61,212 bases of DNA from Vaginella massiliensis (GCF_900089075.1 NZ_LT593746.1:309707-370918), one strand, 5' to 3'. Counted from the first letter of the stretch, positions 36,055 through 48,376 are shown. Notes: generated from the letters alone by a model not told the origin. A program made the numbers and translations.

Positions 36055-37566
36055 ATGAAAGGAAAAATTTTAGGGATTGATCACGTTTCATTGGAAGATT
36101 TTCTAAATATCACACACCATTTAGACCGTTTTATTCTTTCAGAAGAAAGTAAAAAACAAATTGAAACTTCGCAACAAAATGTAGCCAAAATTGTCTCTTC
36201 TGGGCAAACCGTCTACGGAATCAACACGGGTTTTGGGCCACTTTGCGACACCAAAATTTCGGAAGAAGAAACAAAACAATTGCAACACAACTTGCTCATC
36301 AGCCATGCTGTAGGTGTGGGCAAACCCATCAAAAAAGAAATTGCCAAATCGATGCTTTTGGCAAAAGCTCACGCCTTGTCCAAAGGTTACTCTGGTGTTA
36401 CCTTGGCGGTTGTCGAACGCATCATGTTGATGGTAGAAAAAGATATCATCCCGGTAGTACCCGAAAAAGGTTCTGTAGGAGCTTCGGGTGATTTGGCGCC
36501 GCTTTCGCATCTTTTTTTACCGTTGATTGGAGAAGGAAAAGTTTGGGATGGAGATAGAATTGTTCCAACCAAAGAAGCTTTGACCAAACACGGATTAGAA
36601 GCCTTGAATCTTTCGGCAAAAGAAGGGTTGGGACTCATCAACGGAACGCAATTTATTTTAGCGCACGCCTTGCACGGATTAGAAAAATTTGATTATTTAC
36701 TGAACTTGGCCGATGTTGCTGGCGCTTTGTCACTCGAAGCTTACGAAGGCAATACGAGTCCGTTCAACGCGGCATTGCACACCATTAGACCATTCAAAGG
36801 CACACAACTCGTTGCCGAACGCATGCGAAAATTATTGGAAGGTTCGGAAATTGCATTTTCAAACAAAGCGTATGGACGCGTACAAGATCCGTATTCGTTA
36901 CGATGCATCCCGCAGGTCCACGGCGCTTCGCGCAATGCTTTTTTCCATTTGAAAGAATTAGCAGAAATCGAACTGAATTCTGTAACCGACAATCCTATTG
37001 TAGTCTCGGACGAAGAAGCGATTTCGGGTGGGAATTTTCATGGGCAACCTTTGGCAATGGCATTGGATTACGCAACAATTGCAGCATCTGAATTAGGAAA
37101 TATATCAGACCGAAGACAATATTTACTACTCGAAGGGAAATATGGTTTACCAAAATTATTGACCGAAAGTTCTGGGCTCAACTCTGGATTCATGATTCCA
37201 CAATACACTTCTGCAGCACTTTGTACCGAAAACAAAACCTTGTGTTTTCCGGCATCTGCCGATAGCATTCCGACCTCTTTAGGACAAGAAGATCATGTTT
37301 CGATGGGAAGCATTTCTGGACGAAAATTCAATCAAGTATTGGAAAATGTAGAACGAATCTTGGCAATCGAACTGATGTATGCCTGCCAAGGATTGGAATT
37401 CAGAAGACCGAAAAAATCGAGCCCAATCCTCGAAGAGGTTTTTGACGCAATACGAACAGTCTGCCCAAAACTCGAAGACGACCGCTTGATCGGGAATGAT
37501 ATCCAAAACATTATCGAACTCATCCAATCCAAAGACTTCAAACAAATTGTAGCCAAAACCGTTTGA
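36055..37566 (+). CDS. hutH: Histidine ammonia-lyase
   Basis: A 503-residue enzyme that deaminates histidine to urocanate. The MIO prosthetic group forms from Ala143-Ser144-Gly145 in GSVGASGDLAPLSH. Other lyase motifs are TVYGINTGFGPL, QHNLLISHAVGVG, EGLGLINGTQF, VQDPYSLRCIPQVHGAS, NSVTDNPIV and QYTSAALCTENKTLCFPAS. Length is standard. No hutU, hutI or hutG neighbours are present, so the pathway genes must lie elsewhere or be absent. The MIO family also contains tyrosine/phenylalanine lyases, but the sequence reads as hutH. Confidence 0.93.
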   Translation: MKGKILGIDHVSLEDFLNITHHLDRFILSEESKKQIETSQQNVAKIVSSGQTVYGINTGFGPLCDTKISEEETKQLQHNLLISHAVGVGKPIKKEIAKSMLLAKAHALSKGYSGVTLAVVERIMLMVEKDIIPVVPEKGSVGASGDLAPLSHLFLPLIGEGKVWDGDRIVPTKEALTKHGLEALNLSAKEGLGLINGTQFILAHALHGLEKFDYLLNLADVAGALSLEAYEGNTSPFNAALHTIRPFKGTQLVAERMRKLLEGSEIAFSNKAYGRVQDPYSLRCIPQVHGASRNAFFHLKELAEIELNSVTDNPIVVSDEEAISGGNFHGQPLAMALDYATIAASELGNISDRRQYLLLEGKYGLPKLLTESSGLNSGFMIPQYTSAALCTENKTLCFPASADSIPTSLGQEDHVSMGSISGRKFNQVLENVERILAIELMYACQGLEFRRPKKSSPILEEVFDAIRTVCPKLEDDRLIGNDIQNIIELIQSKDFKQIVAKTV

Positions 37567-37580
37567 TAAACATAAACCGA

Positions 37581-37652
37581 GCTATCGCAACAACTTTCTT
37601 TTCGAGTTCTTGCCCGTTGTGCAAACGCTCGCGTTACAGTTGTGGCGATAGC
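37581..37652. repeat. Long imperfect inverted repeat after hutH
   Basis: GCTATCGCAACAACT (37581-37595) pairs with AGTTGTGGCGATAGC (37638-37652) over 15 positions with one mismatch, around a 42-base loop that itself contains CGAG/CTCG. It is more G/C-rich than its surroundings and lacks a T tail. It looks like a small structured repeat element rather than a simple terminator. Confidence 0.6.
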
Positions 37653-37682
37653 CTTGGCTTTAATATTAATATCGTAAATAAT

Positions 37683-40600
37683 TTAGAACCTCGCTTGTAA
37701 TTGCAAACTTCCTGTATGTATGGTAGATGAATTCTCGTTTTTGCGCCCATCATACGAAAGATTCAATTGTAAAAATGAGTTGATCTGACGTTGCAACTGC
37801 AATTGCCAAACAAAGTTATCGCCCGCACGCAAGCCTTCCATCATTTGGTTTCCGACAACCGATTCTTGATTGCCTTCGAAAAGATTGTTGATGTAACTGA
37901 AATTTCCCAAAACGCTCATTTTACTTACCAAATTCCATTGCAATTCGGTTTTCAATTCGTGTTGCTTTAGCATTTCTACGCCCGAGACATTCGACTTGTG
38001 TTGATAGATATAAAATAAGCTACTTCGCAAATCCGTCCCATTTTGCAACTCCAAACTAGGCGATAATTTGTATTGATCCAACTTGAAACGCCTCGAAACA
38101 AAAGTTTCAGAATCGCTCTGAACGTCACTCTTTTCCAACTCGAGATTGGCAAAAAAATTAGCTATAATGCGGTATTTGAGCTTCAAATTATGAAGAGTCT
38201 GATCTCGAAATTCTGATCCAGTATAAATATAGGTTTTGGTCGTTTGTTGATTGAAATTGTAGGTTGCCTGCCAACGGTATTGTGCGTTTTGATTGTAATA
38301 AATTATCCCTCGCCAATTGCGTGTATGCCCCAAGGTTTCATCGGTATTGATGAATGGATTGAACAATAAAGCGTCTCCTTGTTTGAGGGAAGAATTGGTC
38401 GACAACAAAGAAGTTTGTAGTAACCAACGCTCGACAAAAGCATTGGAGGTGTTGAAAATATCTTTGGGTCTGAAACGTGCCGAAACACTCAATTTGTTTT
38501 TATTGGTTTTGATATAATCGAAGGTATTGGTATAAACGCGAACGTAATTTGCCTGATCGATAAATTCGGCCATTTCGAATTCATCGATTTGTTCTATGCC
38601 ATCGTTGTTGTAATCGGTCCATTTGTAAATTCCCATTCCGTCTGCCACTCTGATGTATTGAAACTCGCGCTGAGCCTCGACGCCACTTCCCAACTCATAA
38701 TCGACATTCAATTGCAAACCATTTCGCAAAAACGATTTGTACCATTTGAGGTTGCCCGTCATGAAATTTTCGTTTGGCGTTTGCTCGAAACGATAGTTTA
38801 CATTTCTAAAATGAAAATTGAATGCCAACTGATGATTCGCCTCGTTCAGCAATCGAGAATTGAAAATAACTCCGTTGCTACGCTGCATAGTGTGCCAATT
38901 TGCCAATCTTACCGAATCGTCTTTTCTGGTATACAAAATCATTTCCAGATTCATTTTCACAGAATCGATTCTGCCTGCTTTTAGCTGAAATTCGTTCCAA
39001 CGAAAACTATTATCCAGCAAACCTGTCGTCTTGCTTTTCCATTCGTTTTGCTCACCATAAAACTTGGTTCCAATCCAATATTTAGGCGAAAGTTTCCGAA
39101 CATAATCGGCGTCATATTGCACAAAATTGGTTTCGTCGCTTACTTTGTCGGTTGCCAGATACGAGAGTTTGGCGATTGCCTTGTCTTGTGCTGTTTCATA
39201 TTTGCTCGAAAAATCGTGACGCAAACCGCGATATTTGGTTTTATATTCTAAGAATTCCGCTCCATAACTCAAACCTAAATTTTTATTATAAAAAACCTCG
39301 AGCCCCGCCGAGAAATAAAGATGATCAACCTTCATAAACTCGCTGTCTACATTGAACGTTCTTTCGAACTCAATGGCGCGTACTCTTTCGGGAGAAACGA
39401 AATTTTTCTGCCAATATTCTACCGATGCTTTTGGTGTGATTTGCCATTTTTCGAAATCGAATTTCTTCTCACCGTAAACTCGACCTGCAAAACCTACGTT
39501 CTGCTCATCGTCCAAATTAGAAAAAAGATTGAGGTCTTGATTGCTCAAAGCTAAATCGATGCCAACCGTCTGGTTTTCATCAAATTTATATTGCGAATTG
39601 AGGGTATAAATCTGAAGTTTGGTAGGCGCAATCAGTCTTTTTATCGGTTCGTAATCCCCTTGCAAGACGCCTGCAACTGGCGCTACATATTCGAACACTT
39701 TCCCATTTTGTGTGGTGTTGATTTGTCTGTAATTTCCTTGTCCGACGCCAACATGCAAAAACGAAACCTGATACAATTCTTCTGCAGGATCGTTAGAATA
39801 TTCGAAAATCAATTCGTTGTTTTGGTAAACTTTTCGATACAAAACTTTGTTCGAATCATAATCAGACCGAATCGCCGAAACGCTGTACATCAGATCTGGA
39901 TCGTTTCCTGCCTCGCTCAGGATTTGTTTATCTTCGTCGGTGAGTTCACTGCTGAGCGTATTTTTTTTGGCATCGCTTTTCGAATAAAAATGTCCTGCTA
40001 CACTGAGTTTTTCTGACTCGTGTTCGACGCCTCCGTACAAAAACAACTGCGAATAATTTCGGCTATTGTAGAGGTATTCTACCGCAATTCTAGAATTGGA
40101 TGTGATGAGTCTATTCGATGTAAAAGTGAGCTCGCCCGTGTTGTAATTGATGACATAATCTTTGTCTTCGCCACGCTCTTGTAAAATTCCATCGATATAA
40201 ATGCGCTCGGAGCCCGAAATGATGATAACGTACAATTCGTTGTGATTTCCTCTCAACTGATATGGTCCTTGATTGCCGTCTTGTCCGTTAAAACTTTCGC
40301 TATAAAATTCCCCACGCGTGATGCTGCCAGAAGCAAAAATTTTGGTTTGAGATTTTTCGCTTGTCAAATTGGTTTCTAATAACAATCCCGTCACTTTTTG
40401 TCGAAAATTGTTGAAATAATCTTGCTCTTGTTCCAAGTCGATATGTCCAGCACGAACCCTAGATTGAGGCGTTGCCAATTCGATGTACACTTTATCGAAT
40501 TCTTGCAAACTTTGGGTATAACCATCCGATTCTATAGGCACGTTGTTATCGGCGATTGCCGCTGTTACCGTAACGTCTTCGGTCAATTTACCCGACAATT

Positions 40601-41105
40601 GTAGGTCGAGTGATGATTGGGTGGAGGCACTTTGATTATTTCCAAATCGAATTCCGCGAACAAGCGAACCTTTGCTTTCTAAGCCTTCGAACAGCTCATT
40701 GGTTTCTTTTTTGAATTTTACGTCTTCGTTACGGTGAAACTCATCTAAGTTTTGGGTTTGGATGATGAGCGAAGGATCTTTTGCAAAAACTTCTTTTTGA
40801 ACCAATTTAGGATCAACAAAATAGCGAAACGTGAGCGGTTGTTGCCAATAAACCGAATCGATGATGAGCTGTTGTTTCTCGAAATCGATGCGGTAAAACG
40901 ATGGATTTATGGTTTGATGTTGAGCGTCGAACAGGGAAATTTTTTCGGGCAATATGCCGAACCAATCGAGTTGAACGGTGTCTTTTGCCAAAAAAGTTTG
41001 TTCTCTTTGGTTCGAGTTTTTCCACGGTTCTTCTTGTGCTTGCGTTGTTACAAACATCAAAAATAAAATGGCAAAAGCCAACCGATGAAAAAGATAGTGC
41101 CCCAT
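37683..41105 (-). CDS. Large uncharacterised outer-membrane beta-barrel protein
   Basis: A 1140-residue protein with a signal peptide (about 1-24, hydrophobic AFAILFLMFVTTQAQ). An N-terminal beta-rich region (about 30-115) is followed by a segment containing KGSLVRGIRFGNNQSASTQ and SSLDLQLSGKLTEDVTVTAA. Some 900 residues of amphipathic strands come next, separated by acidic loops, and it ends in TIHTGSLQLQARF. There is no TonB plug, no lipobox and no sorting domain. I recall similar orphan proteins in other Flavobacteriia but no assigned function. The barrel and outer-membrane location are inferred from the strand pattern. It stands alone, convergent with hutH. Confidence 0.7.
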   Translation of the reverse strand: MGHYLFHRLAFAILFLMFVTTQAQEEPWKNSNQREQTFLAKDTVQLDWFGILPEKISLFDAQHQTINPSFYRIDFEKQQLIIDSVYWQQPLTFRYFVDPKLVQKEVFAKDPSLIIQTQNLDEFHRNEDVKFKKETNELFEGLESKGSLVRGIRFGNNQSASTQSSLDLQLSGKLTEDVTVTAAIADNNVPIESDGYTQSLQEFDKVYIELATPQSRVRAGHIDLEQEQDYFNNFRQKVTGLLLETNLTSEKSQTKIFASGSITRGEFYSESFNGQDGNQGPYQLRGNHNELYVIIISGSERIYIDGILQERGEDKDYVINYNTGELTFTSNRLITSNSRIAVEYLYNSRNYSQLFLYGGVEHESEKLSVAGHFYSKSDAKKNTLSSELTDEDKQILSEAGNDPDLMYSVSAIRSDYDSNKVLYRKVYQNNELIFEYSNDPAEELYQVSFLHVGVGQGNYRQINTTQNGKVFEYVAPVAGVLQGDYEPIKRLIAPTKLQIYTLNSQYKFDENQTVGIDLALSNQDLNLFSNLDDEQNVGFAGRVYGEKKFDFEKWQITPKASVEYWQKNFVSPERVRAIEFERTFNVDSEFMKVDHLYFSAGLEVFYNKNLGLSYGAEFLEYKTKYRGLRHDFSSKYETAQDKAIAKLSYLATDKVSDETNFVQYDADYVRKLSPKYWIGTKFYGEQNEWKSKTTGLLDNSFRWNEFQLKAGRIDSVKMNLEMILYTRKDDSVRLANWHTMQRSNGVIFNSRLLNEANHQLAFNFHFRNVNYRFEQTPNENFMTGNLKWYKSFLRNGLQLNVDYELGSGVEAQREFQYIRVADGMGIYKWTDYNNDGIEQIDEFEMAEFIDQANYVRVYTNTFDYIKTNKNKLSVSARFRPKDIFNTSNAFVERWLLQTSLLSTNSSLKQGDALLFNPFINTDETLGHTRNWRGIIYYNQNAQYRWQATYNFNQQTTKTYIYTGSEFRDQTLHNLKLKYRIIANFFANLELEKSDVQSDSETFVSRRFKLDQYKLSPSLELQNGTDLRSSLFYIYQHKSNVSGVEMLKQHELKTELQWNLVSKMSVLGNFSYINNLFEGNQESVVGNQMMEGLRAGDNFVWQLQLQRQINSFLQLNLSYDGRKNENSSTIHTGSLQLQARF

Positions 41106-41316
41106 TCTGATACAAATAACGTAAAATTTTGAATTTTATGTATCTCGTTTTGCATTTCCCCAACAGCATTAGAATTTTCGGAGTTGAACAAGAGATTCTG
41201 GAATAAAAAAAGCCGTCTCGTTTATAAAATCGGGACGGTTTTTTTATGATTAAAAAATTGAGGTCAAAAACCAACGCTATTTAATAATTTAGAAAAAGAT
41301 GAGTTATTATTCTTGT

Positions 41317-41915
41317 TTACGCACTCATCTTTTTCAGATTATGAGCTAAAGCATGCAATCCGAACTCTATTTCCACTTTTACAATTCCTTTTAGGGTAAA
41401 TCTTTTGAAGTTTCGGTTGTGTTTGAGTTGGGCAAATGTAGGTTCGACATCAGCAGTTCTTTGTTTTCGTCTGATTTCGCCTATTTGGGAGGTGAGAAGT
41501 TCTCTTGCTTTTTGTTTGTGGTATTCTAATTTATGGTTCCTTTCTACTGTCCTGTTGTTTTTCCCCTTGAAGCACTGGCTTATGAGCGGACAACCATCGG
41601 GGTCTGTTTTACTGTAGGAATTTCGTTCTTTAAGTATAGCTTCTTGTTCTTGGTATTTCTTTAAGTTCGGGGCAAAGTTCTTTTGAATGCAACGGGACTT
41701 GGCTTTTTTCTTTTGATCGTCAGACTTGTTTTTGAGTATCCGGTTGATTTTATCTGCAGCTTGTTGGATTTTTTCGGGATCAAGTTTGTTGAACTCCGGT
41801 GGCGCGTGATCTTGGTCTTCTTCATCAGCAACGCACTGCGCGTATTGCCACATATCCTCTAATTGTTTGATCATTTTCTCCCAGATGGGTTATATTCTTT
41901 AATACTATAGGTCAT
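41317..41915 (-). pseudogene. IS1182-family transposase, remnant with two internal deletions
   Basis: From the original ATG (41915) only 14 codons can be read before a TGA. A 185-residue ORF resumes at 41874 (MIKQLEDMWQY, in the frame of the intact transposase). It then jumps from NSYSKTDPD directly to GCPLISQCFKGKNNRT. In intact family members about 150 residues with catalytic positions lie between those two motifs. The C-terminus VEIEFGLHALAHNLKKM is normal. The second copy shows that about 455 bases are missing before MIKQLE, probably by deletion between short ACCAATC repeats. Non-functional. Confidence 0.85.
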
Positions 41916-41989
41916 TTCGCTGAAAATTAAGTAGTTAAATATAGTGAATTCTTTATTAATCACCTAATAATCAATCCATTATTTATATA

Positions 41990-42015
41990 AAAAAACCGCC
42001 TCAGTTGTGAGACGG
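41990..42015 (-). terminator. IS end acting as terminator downstream of icd
   Basis: Minus-strand CCGTCTC, loop ACAACT, GAGGCGG (one G-U), then seven T. It lies 35 bases past the icd stop, and no other terminator is present there. Confidence 0.7.
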
Positions 42016-42049
42016 TTTCGTTTTGATTTAAATCTAAATTTATTAAAAA

Positions 42050-44299
<2,250 letters not shown>

Positions 44300-44311
44300 C
44301 TAAAATGCACA

Positions 44312-44319
44312 CAAATATA
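44312..44319 (-). promoter_or_regulatory. Putative -7 element of icd
   Basis: TAtaTTTG on the minus strand, 45 bases upstream of the start codon. No clear -33 TTG. Confidence 0.45.
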
Positions 44320-44444
44320 AAATTTTATCGCTGAAATTGCATGATTTTGAACGGTTTTATGATATTTTTTAGGTGAAATCGAATGCTTTAAAAATTGATG
44401 CAACGATCTCCACGCAAATTGTGCACAACCTCATCGTAACTTAT

Positions 44445-44473
44445 AAAAAAACCTCAGTACTAAACTGAGGTTT
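44445..44473 (-). terminator. Terminator of glyA
   Basis: AAACCTCAGT, short loop, ACTGAGGTTT, followed on the minus strand by TTTT. It lies 17 bases after the glyA stop. Confidence 0.85.
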
Positions 44474-44489
44474 GACTATTCCATGAAAA

Positions 44490-45761
44490 TTACATTTGAA
44501 ACAATGGACGATCACTCATAAAATCGTTCACTTTATCGGCAATTTCTTCTAATTTTTCTTCGTTATCGATATTCATCAAAACCTCATCGATGAAATCGGC
44601 TACTGTTTGCATATCGGCTTCTTTGAGTCCGCGAGTTGTAACTGCAGCTGTTCCCAAACGAATACCAGAGGTCACAAACGGAGATTTGTCGTCGAAAGGT
44701 ACCATGTTTTTGTTACACGTAATTTCCGCTTTTACCAAGGCGTTTTCAGCAGCTTTTCCTGTAATTCCTTTGTTGCGAAGATCGATCAACATACAGTGAT
44801 TATCTGTTCCGCCAGAGATGATTTGGTAGTCTTTCGCCACCAAAGCATTTGCCAAAGCGTTTGCATTTTTCACCACTTGTACTATATAATCCATATACGC
44901 ATCAGACATTGCTTCTTCAAAAGCCACTGCTTTTGCCGCAATCACGTGTTCTAACGGTCCACCTTGAGTACCTGGAAAAACGGCAGCATTCAAGATTTGA
45001 GACATCATTTTCACTTCTCCTTTTGGTGTTGTATGTCCCCAAGGATTTTCGAAATCTTTGCCCATCAAAATTACTCCTCCGCGAGGTCCTCGCAAGGTTT
45101 TGTGCGTTGTGGTAGTCACGATATGGCAATGCGGCATGGGGTCATTCAAAATTCCACGAGCAATCAGCCCAGCAGGATGTGAAATATCGGCTAATAAAAT
45201 TGCTCCGACCTCGTCTGCAGCTTCTCTAAATTTCGCATAATCAATATCACGAGAATATGCCGAAGCACCACAGATAATCAATTTTGGTTTTTCTTCTCTT
45301 GCTTTTTGCAACATGGCATCATAATCGATACGACCTGTTGCCTGATCTACCCCATAAAATGAGGTTTGGTAATTGATTCCAGAAAAATTTACAGGTGAAC
45401 CATGCGTGAGGTGTCCACCATGCGAAAGATCGAATCCTAAGATTTTGTCACCAGGTTGGAGACAAGCTAAAAACACCGCTGCATTGGCTTGCGAACCCGA
45501 ATGCGGTTGAACATTTGCATACTCGGCGTTGAACAAAGCTTTGATACGATCGATGGCAATCTGCTCTACCTGATCGACTACTTCGCAGCCTCCATAATAA
45601 CGTTTACCAGGATAACCTTCTGCATATTTATTGGTCAAAACAGAACCCATTGCTTTCATCACATTGTCTGAAACAAAATTTTCAGAAGCAATCAATTCAA
45701 TTCCATTGAGTTGTCTTTCTTTTTCGTCTTCGATTAAATCGAAAATTACATCGTGAGCCAT
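44490..45761 (-). CDS. glyA: Serine hydroxymethyltransferase
   Basis: A 423-residue PLP enzyme interconverting serine and glycine with tetrahydrofolate, the main source of one-carbon units. Motifs: [55 protein letters not shown], and the Schiff-base lysine Lys221 in [15 protein letters not shown]. Length is standard. It has its own promoter and terminator. Confidence 0.98.
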   Translation of the reverse strand: MAHDVIFDLIEDEKERQLNGIELIASENFVSDNVMKAMGSVLTNKYAEGYPGKRYYGGCEVVDQVEQIAIDRIKALFNAEYANVQPHSGSQANAAVFLACLQPGDKILGFDLSHGGHLTHGSPVNFSGINYQTSFYGVDQATGRIDYDAMLQKAREEKPKLIICGASAYSRDIDYAKFREAADEVGAILLADISHPAGLIARGILNDPMPHCHIVTTTTHKTLRGPRGGVILMGKDFENPWGHTTPKGEVKMMSQILNAAVFPGTQGGPLEHVIAAKAVAFEEAMSDAYMDYIVQVVKNANALANALVAKDYQIISGGTDNHCMLIDLRNKGITGKAAENALVKAEITCNKNMVPFDDKSPFVTSGIRLGTAAVTTRGLKEADMQTVADFIDEVLMNIDNEEKLEEIADKVNDFMSDRPLFQM

Positions 45762-45786
45762 TTTGTTGTTAGTTTTTATATGGAAC

Positions 45787-45794
45787 CAAAGATA
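45787..45794 (-). promoter_or_regulatory. Putative -7 element of glyA
   Basis: TAtcTTTG on the minus strand, 25 bases upstream of the glyA ATG. -33 box unclear. Confidence 0.5.
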
Positions 45795-45872
45795 ATAAAA
45801 TCGTAGCGATAAATTATTTTAACTTCGATATTAAATGAAGTCGAAAGTAAAAGATTTTTCTAACTTTAAGAA

Positions 45873-46925
45873 ATGAATTCACCTATACATTGCATTGGTT
45901 TGATGTCGGGAACGTCGCTTGACGGACTGGATATTTGTTATGTTCGATTCGATTCTGAGCAAGATTTTGAGATTATTTCTGCCCTAACAATCGAATATCC
46001 CGAAAAATGGAAGTATAAACTCAGGTCGGCTTATCATTGGAAATCTGAAGATCTTCTAGCTTTGGATGTAGAATACGGCTATTTTTTGGGCAGAGAAGTT
46101 GCCCGATTTATTGCATTACATTCAATCGAAAAGTTGAATTTCGTAGCTTCTCATGGGCATACGATTTTTCATCAACCGAATCGTATTTTTACCTTGCAAA
46201 TTGGGCATGGTGCAGCAATCCGTTCAAAATTGAATGTTCCTGTTGTTTGCGATTTCAGAACGCAAGATGTGGTGTTGGGCGGACAAGGCGCGCCGCTCGT
46301 GCCAATTGGCGATGAATTGCTTTTCGAACGCTATGACGCCTGTCTGAATTTGGGTGGATTCTCGAATATATCGATGAACCGTGGAGGGAAAAGAATTGCG
46401 TTTGATATCTGTCCCGTAAATTTGATTCTCAATCACCTTGCCAATCAGTTGGGATATGCGTTTGATTGCGATGGAAAAATTGCATCAAAAGGTGTATTGA
46501 ACAAGGAATTGTTCGACCGCCTCAACGAGCTTGAATATTACCAACTCGACCAGCCGAAATCTTTAGGATACGAATCTGTTGAGCAACTGTATTTGCCACT
46601 GATCGAAAGTTATAAAATCCCGGTAGAAGACCAGCTGCACACCTACACACAACATGTTGTTTATCAAACACATAAAACAACAAAACAATATACCATAGAC
46701 AATATATTGGTTACAGGTGGAGGTGCCAAAAATACGTTTTTGATGCAATTATTCAGCGAGATTTTTTCTACCAAAATCATCATTCCCGATAATCAACTTA
46801 TCGATTACAAAGAGGCGTTGATTTTTGCTTTTTTGGGTTGGCGACGTTTGCAAAATAAAACCAACTGCCTAGCGAGTGTAACAGGAGCAAAATTCGACCA
46901 TTCGAGCGGAATCGTTTATCTTTGA
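45873..46925 (+). CDS. anmK: Anhydro-N-acetylmuramic acid kinase
   Basis: A 350-residue sugar kinase of the ASKHA fold that opens and phosphorylates 1,6-anhydro-MurNAc during cell-wall recycling. The N-terminal phosphate-binding motif GLMSGTSLDGLDI, VASHGHTIFHQP, VCDFRTQDVVLGGQGAPLVPIGD, LNLGGFSNIS and ILVTGGGAKNTFLM are all present. No murQ neighbour is seen. The ATG at 45873 gives the usual MSGTSLDG position. Divergent from glyA. Confidence 0.95.
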   Translation: MNSPIHCIGLMSGTSLDGLDICYVRFDSEQDFEIISALTIEYPEKWKYKLRSAYHWKSEDLLALDVEYGYFLGREVARFIALHSIEKLNFVASHGHTIFHQPNRIFTLQIGHGAAIRSKLNVPVVCDFRTQDVVLGGQGAPLVPIGDELLFERYDACLNLGGFSNISMNRGGKRIAFDICPVNLILNHLANQLGYAFDCDGKIASKGVLNKELFDRLNELEYYQLDQPKSLGYESVEQLYLPLIESYKIPVEDQLHTYTQHVVYQTHKTTKQYTIDNILVTGGGAKNTFLMQLFSEIFSTKIIIPDNQLIDYKEALIFAFLGWRRLQNKTNCLASVTGAKFDHSSGIVYL

Positions 46926-47136
46926 CGCTGAAACTTTGTTTGATATTCAAAAGAATTCAAATTGGGCGATGTAATAGGTTTTTTGGATACTTTTTCTGAA
47001 GAGTTTAGTATATTTGTTCAACTTAAAAAGCTTCAACCTTGATGACAAACATTTTCTTTTCAGTCGGTTTGAAACTCAAAATTGAGGTTTTTAATAATTT
47101 TTTTATCCACTACTCGTCTAGATTACTGAGCTTTAT

Positions 47137-48363
47137 ATGAATTCGCTTAATTATACCGAAACCATCGATTGGTTATTTTCTAATTTACCCATGTTTCAGA
47201 AAGTTGGGAAATCGGCTTTCAAGAAAGATCTAACGAATATCGAGGCTTTGACCGCCTATTTGGGAAATCCGCACAAAAAATTCAGAACAATTCACGTGGC
47301 GGGCACCAACGGTAAAGGCAGTACCTCGCATATGTTGGCATCTGTTTTACAAGAAGCTGGTTACAAAGTTGGGCTCACGACTTCGCCACATCTCAAAGAT
47401 TTCAGAGAGCGAATTCGGGTAAACGGCGAGCTGTGCAGCAAAGATTTTGTAATCGAATTTGTGGCAAAACACCATCAAAAAATTATAGATCAACACGCCT
47501 CATTTTTCGAGATTGCGATTGCCATGGCTTTTGCCTACTTTGCAGAGCAAGAGGTAGACGTAGCGGTGATCGAGACGGGATTGGGCGGACGATTAGATTC
47601 TACCAACATCATTTCTCCCGACTTGTCGGTGATTACAAATATTGGATTGGACCATACCCAATTTCTCGGCAATACTTTGAGCGAAATTGCGGGTGAAAAA
47701 GCCGGAATTATCAAAGCCAATACGCCGGTGGTGATTGGTGAAGCAACGCCAGAAACTCGGAAGATTTTCGAACAACATGCGGAAGCAAGAAACGCAAAAA
47801 TCATTTTCGCAGAAGAGCATCAGCAACCAAAATTAGCCTCTGATTTGAAAGGAATTTATCAGCAAAAAAATATTCAAACCGTATTGAATGCCATCAAAGA
47901 GTTGAAAAATTTGGTCTATTCGATTGACCAAAATGCGGTGGAAAAAGGATTGAAGAACGTGGTAAAAAACACGAAACTGAGGGGAAGATGGGATATTTTG
48001 CAAAAAGAAAACCCGACCATTGTTGCCGACACGGCGCATAATCCGCACGGTTTGAAGCTTATTGCCGAACAGCTAAGCCAAACAAATTACAGCAGATTGC
48101 ACTTGGTTTTGGGTTTTGTGAATGATAAAGATGTGCTGGAAAGTTTGAGTTTCTTTCCAAAAGAGGCGCTATATTATTTTACCCAACCCGATGTGCCACG
48201 AAAATTCGAAATAAACGAGTTGAAAAAAATCATCCCGAAAAACCTCGACGCAAGATATTACAACAGCGTCACCGAGGCTATTGACGCAGCAAAATCTGCC
48301 GCGTTTCCAGATGATTTGATCTACATTGGCGGCAGTACCTTTGTTGTAGCAGAAGCTATATAA
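47137..48363 (+). CDS. folC: Bifunctional folylpolyglutamate/dihydrofolate synthase
   Basis: A 408-residue Mur-ligase-like enzyme adding glutamate to dihydropteroate and folates. Motifs: P-loop HVAGTNGKGSTSHML, TTSPHLKDFRERIRVNG, VIETGLGGRLDSTN, NIGLDHTQFLG, EKAGIIK and ADTAHNPHG near the second domain. With folE upstream at 35 kb it belongs to folate metabolism but not to the same operon. Confidence 0.95.
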   Translation: MNSLNYTETIDWLFSNLPMFQKVGKSAFKKDLTNIEALTAYLGNPHKKFRTIHVAGTNGKGSTSHMLASVLQEAGYKVGLTTSPHLKDFRERIRVNGELCSKDFVIEFVAKHHQKIIDQHASFFEIAIAMAFAYFAEQEVDVAVIETGLGGRLDSTNIISPDLSVITNIGLDHTQFLGNTLSEIAGEKAGIIKANTPVVIGEATPETRKIFEQHAEARNAKIIFAEEHQQPKLASDLKGIYQQKNIQTVLNAIKELKNLVYSIDQNAVEKGLKNVVKNTKLRGRWDILQKENPTIVADTAHNPHGLKLIAEQLSQTNYSRLHLVLGFVNDKDVLESLSFFPKEALYYFTQPDVPRKFEINELKKIIPKNLDARYYNSVTEAIDAAKSAAFPDDLIYIGGSTFVVAEAI

Positions 48364-48376
48364 GTCAGAAAAAAAA

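Larger units (their letters stand above)
41211..42017 (-). mobile_element. Internally deleted IS1182-family element (about 0.8 kb, non-autonomous)
   Basis: Both ends start with (A)GCCGTCTC-like inverted repeats (41212-41219; GTGAGACGG at 42007-42015). About 100 bases at the 5' end (revcomp 41910-42015) are nearly identical to 60601-60700 of the second copy. The interior lacks about 455 bases present in that copy, plus a second segment of the catalytic domain. No target duplication could be established by eye. Confidence 0.85.

Noticed and set aside
47042-47140. 32-codon ORF ending ATGA across the folC start, as a possible leader peptide
   Set aside because: Short, T-rich, and containing a weak hairpin-T tract (47075-47092) that fits an anmK terminator better. 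The overlap can occur by chance.
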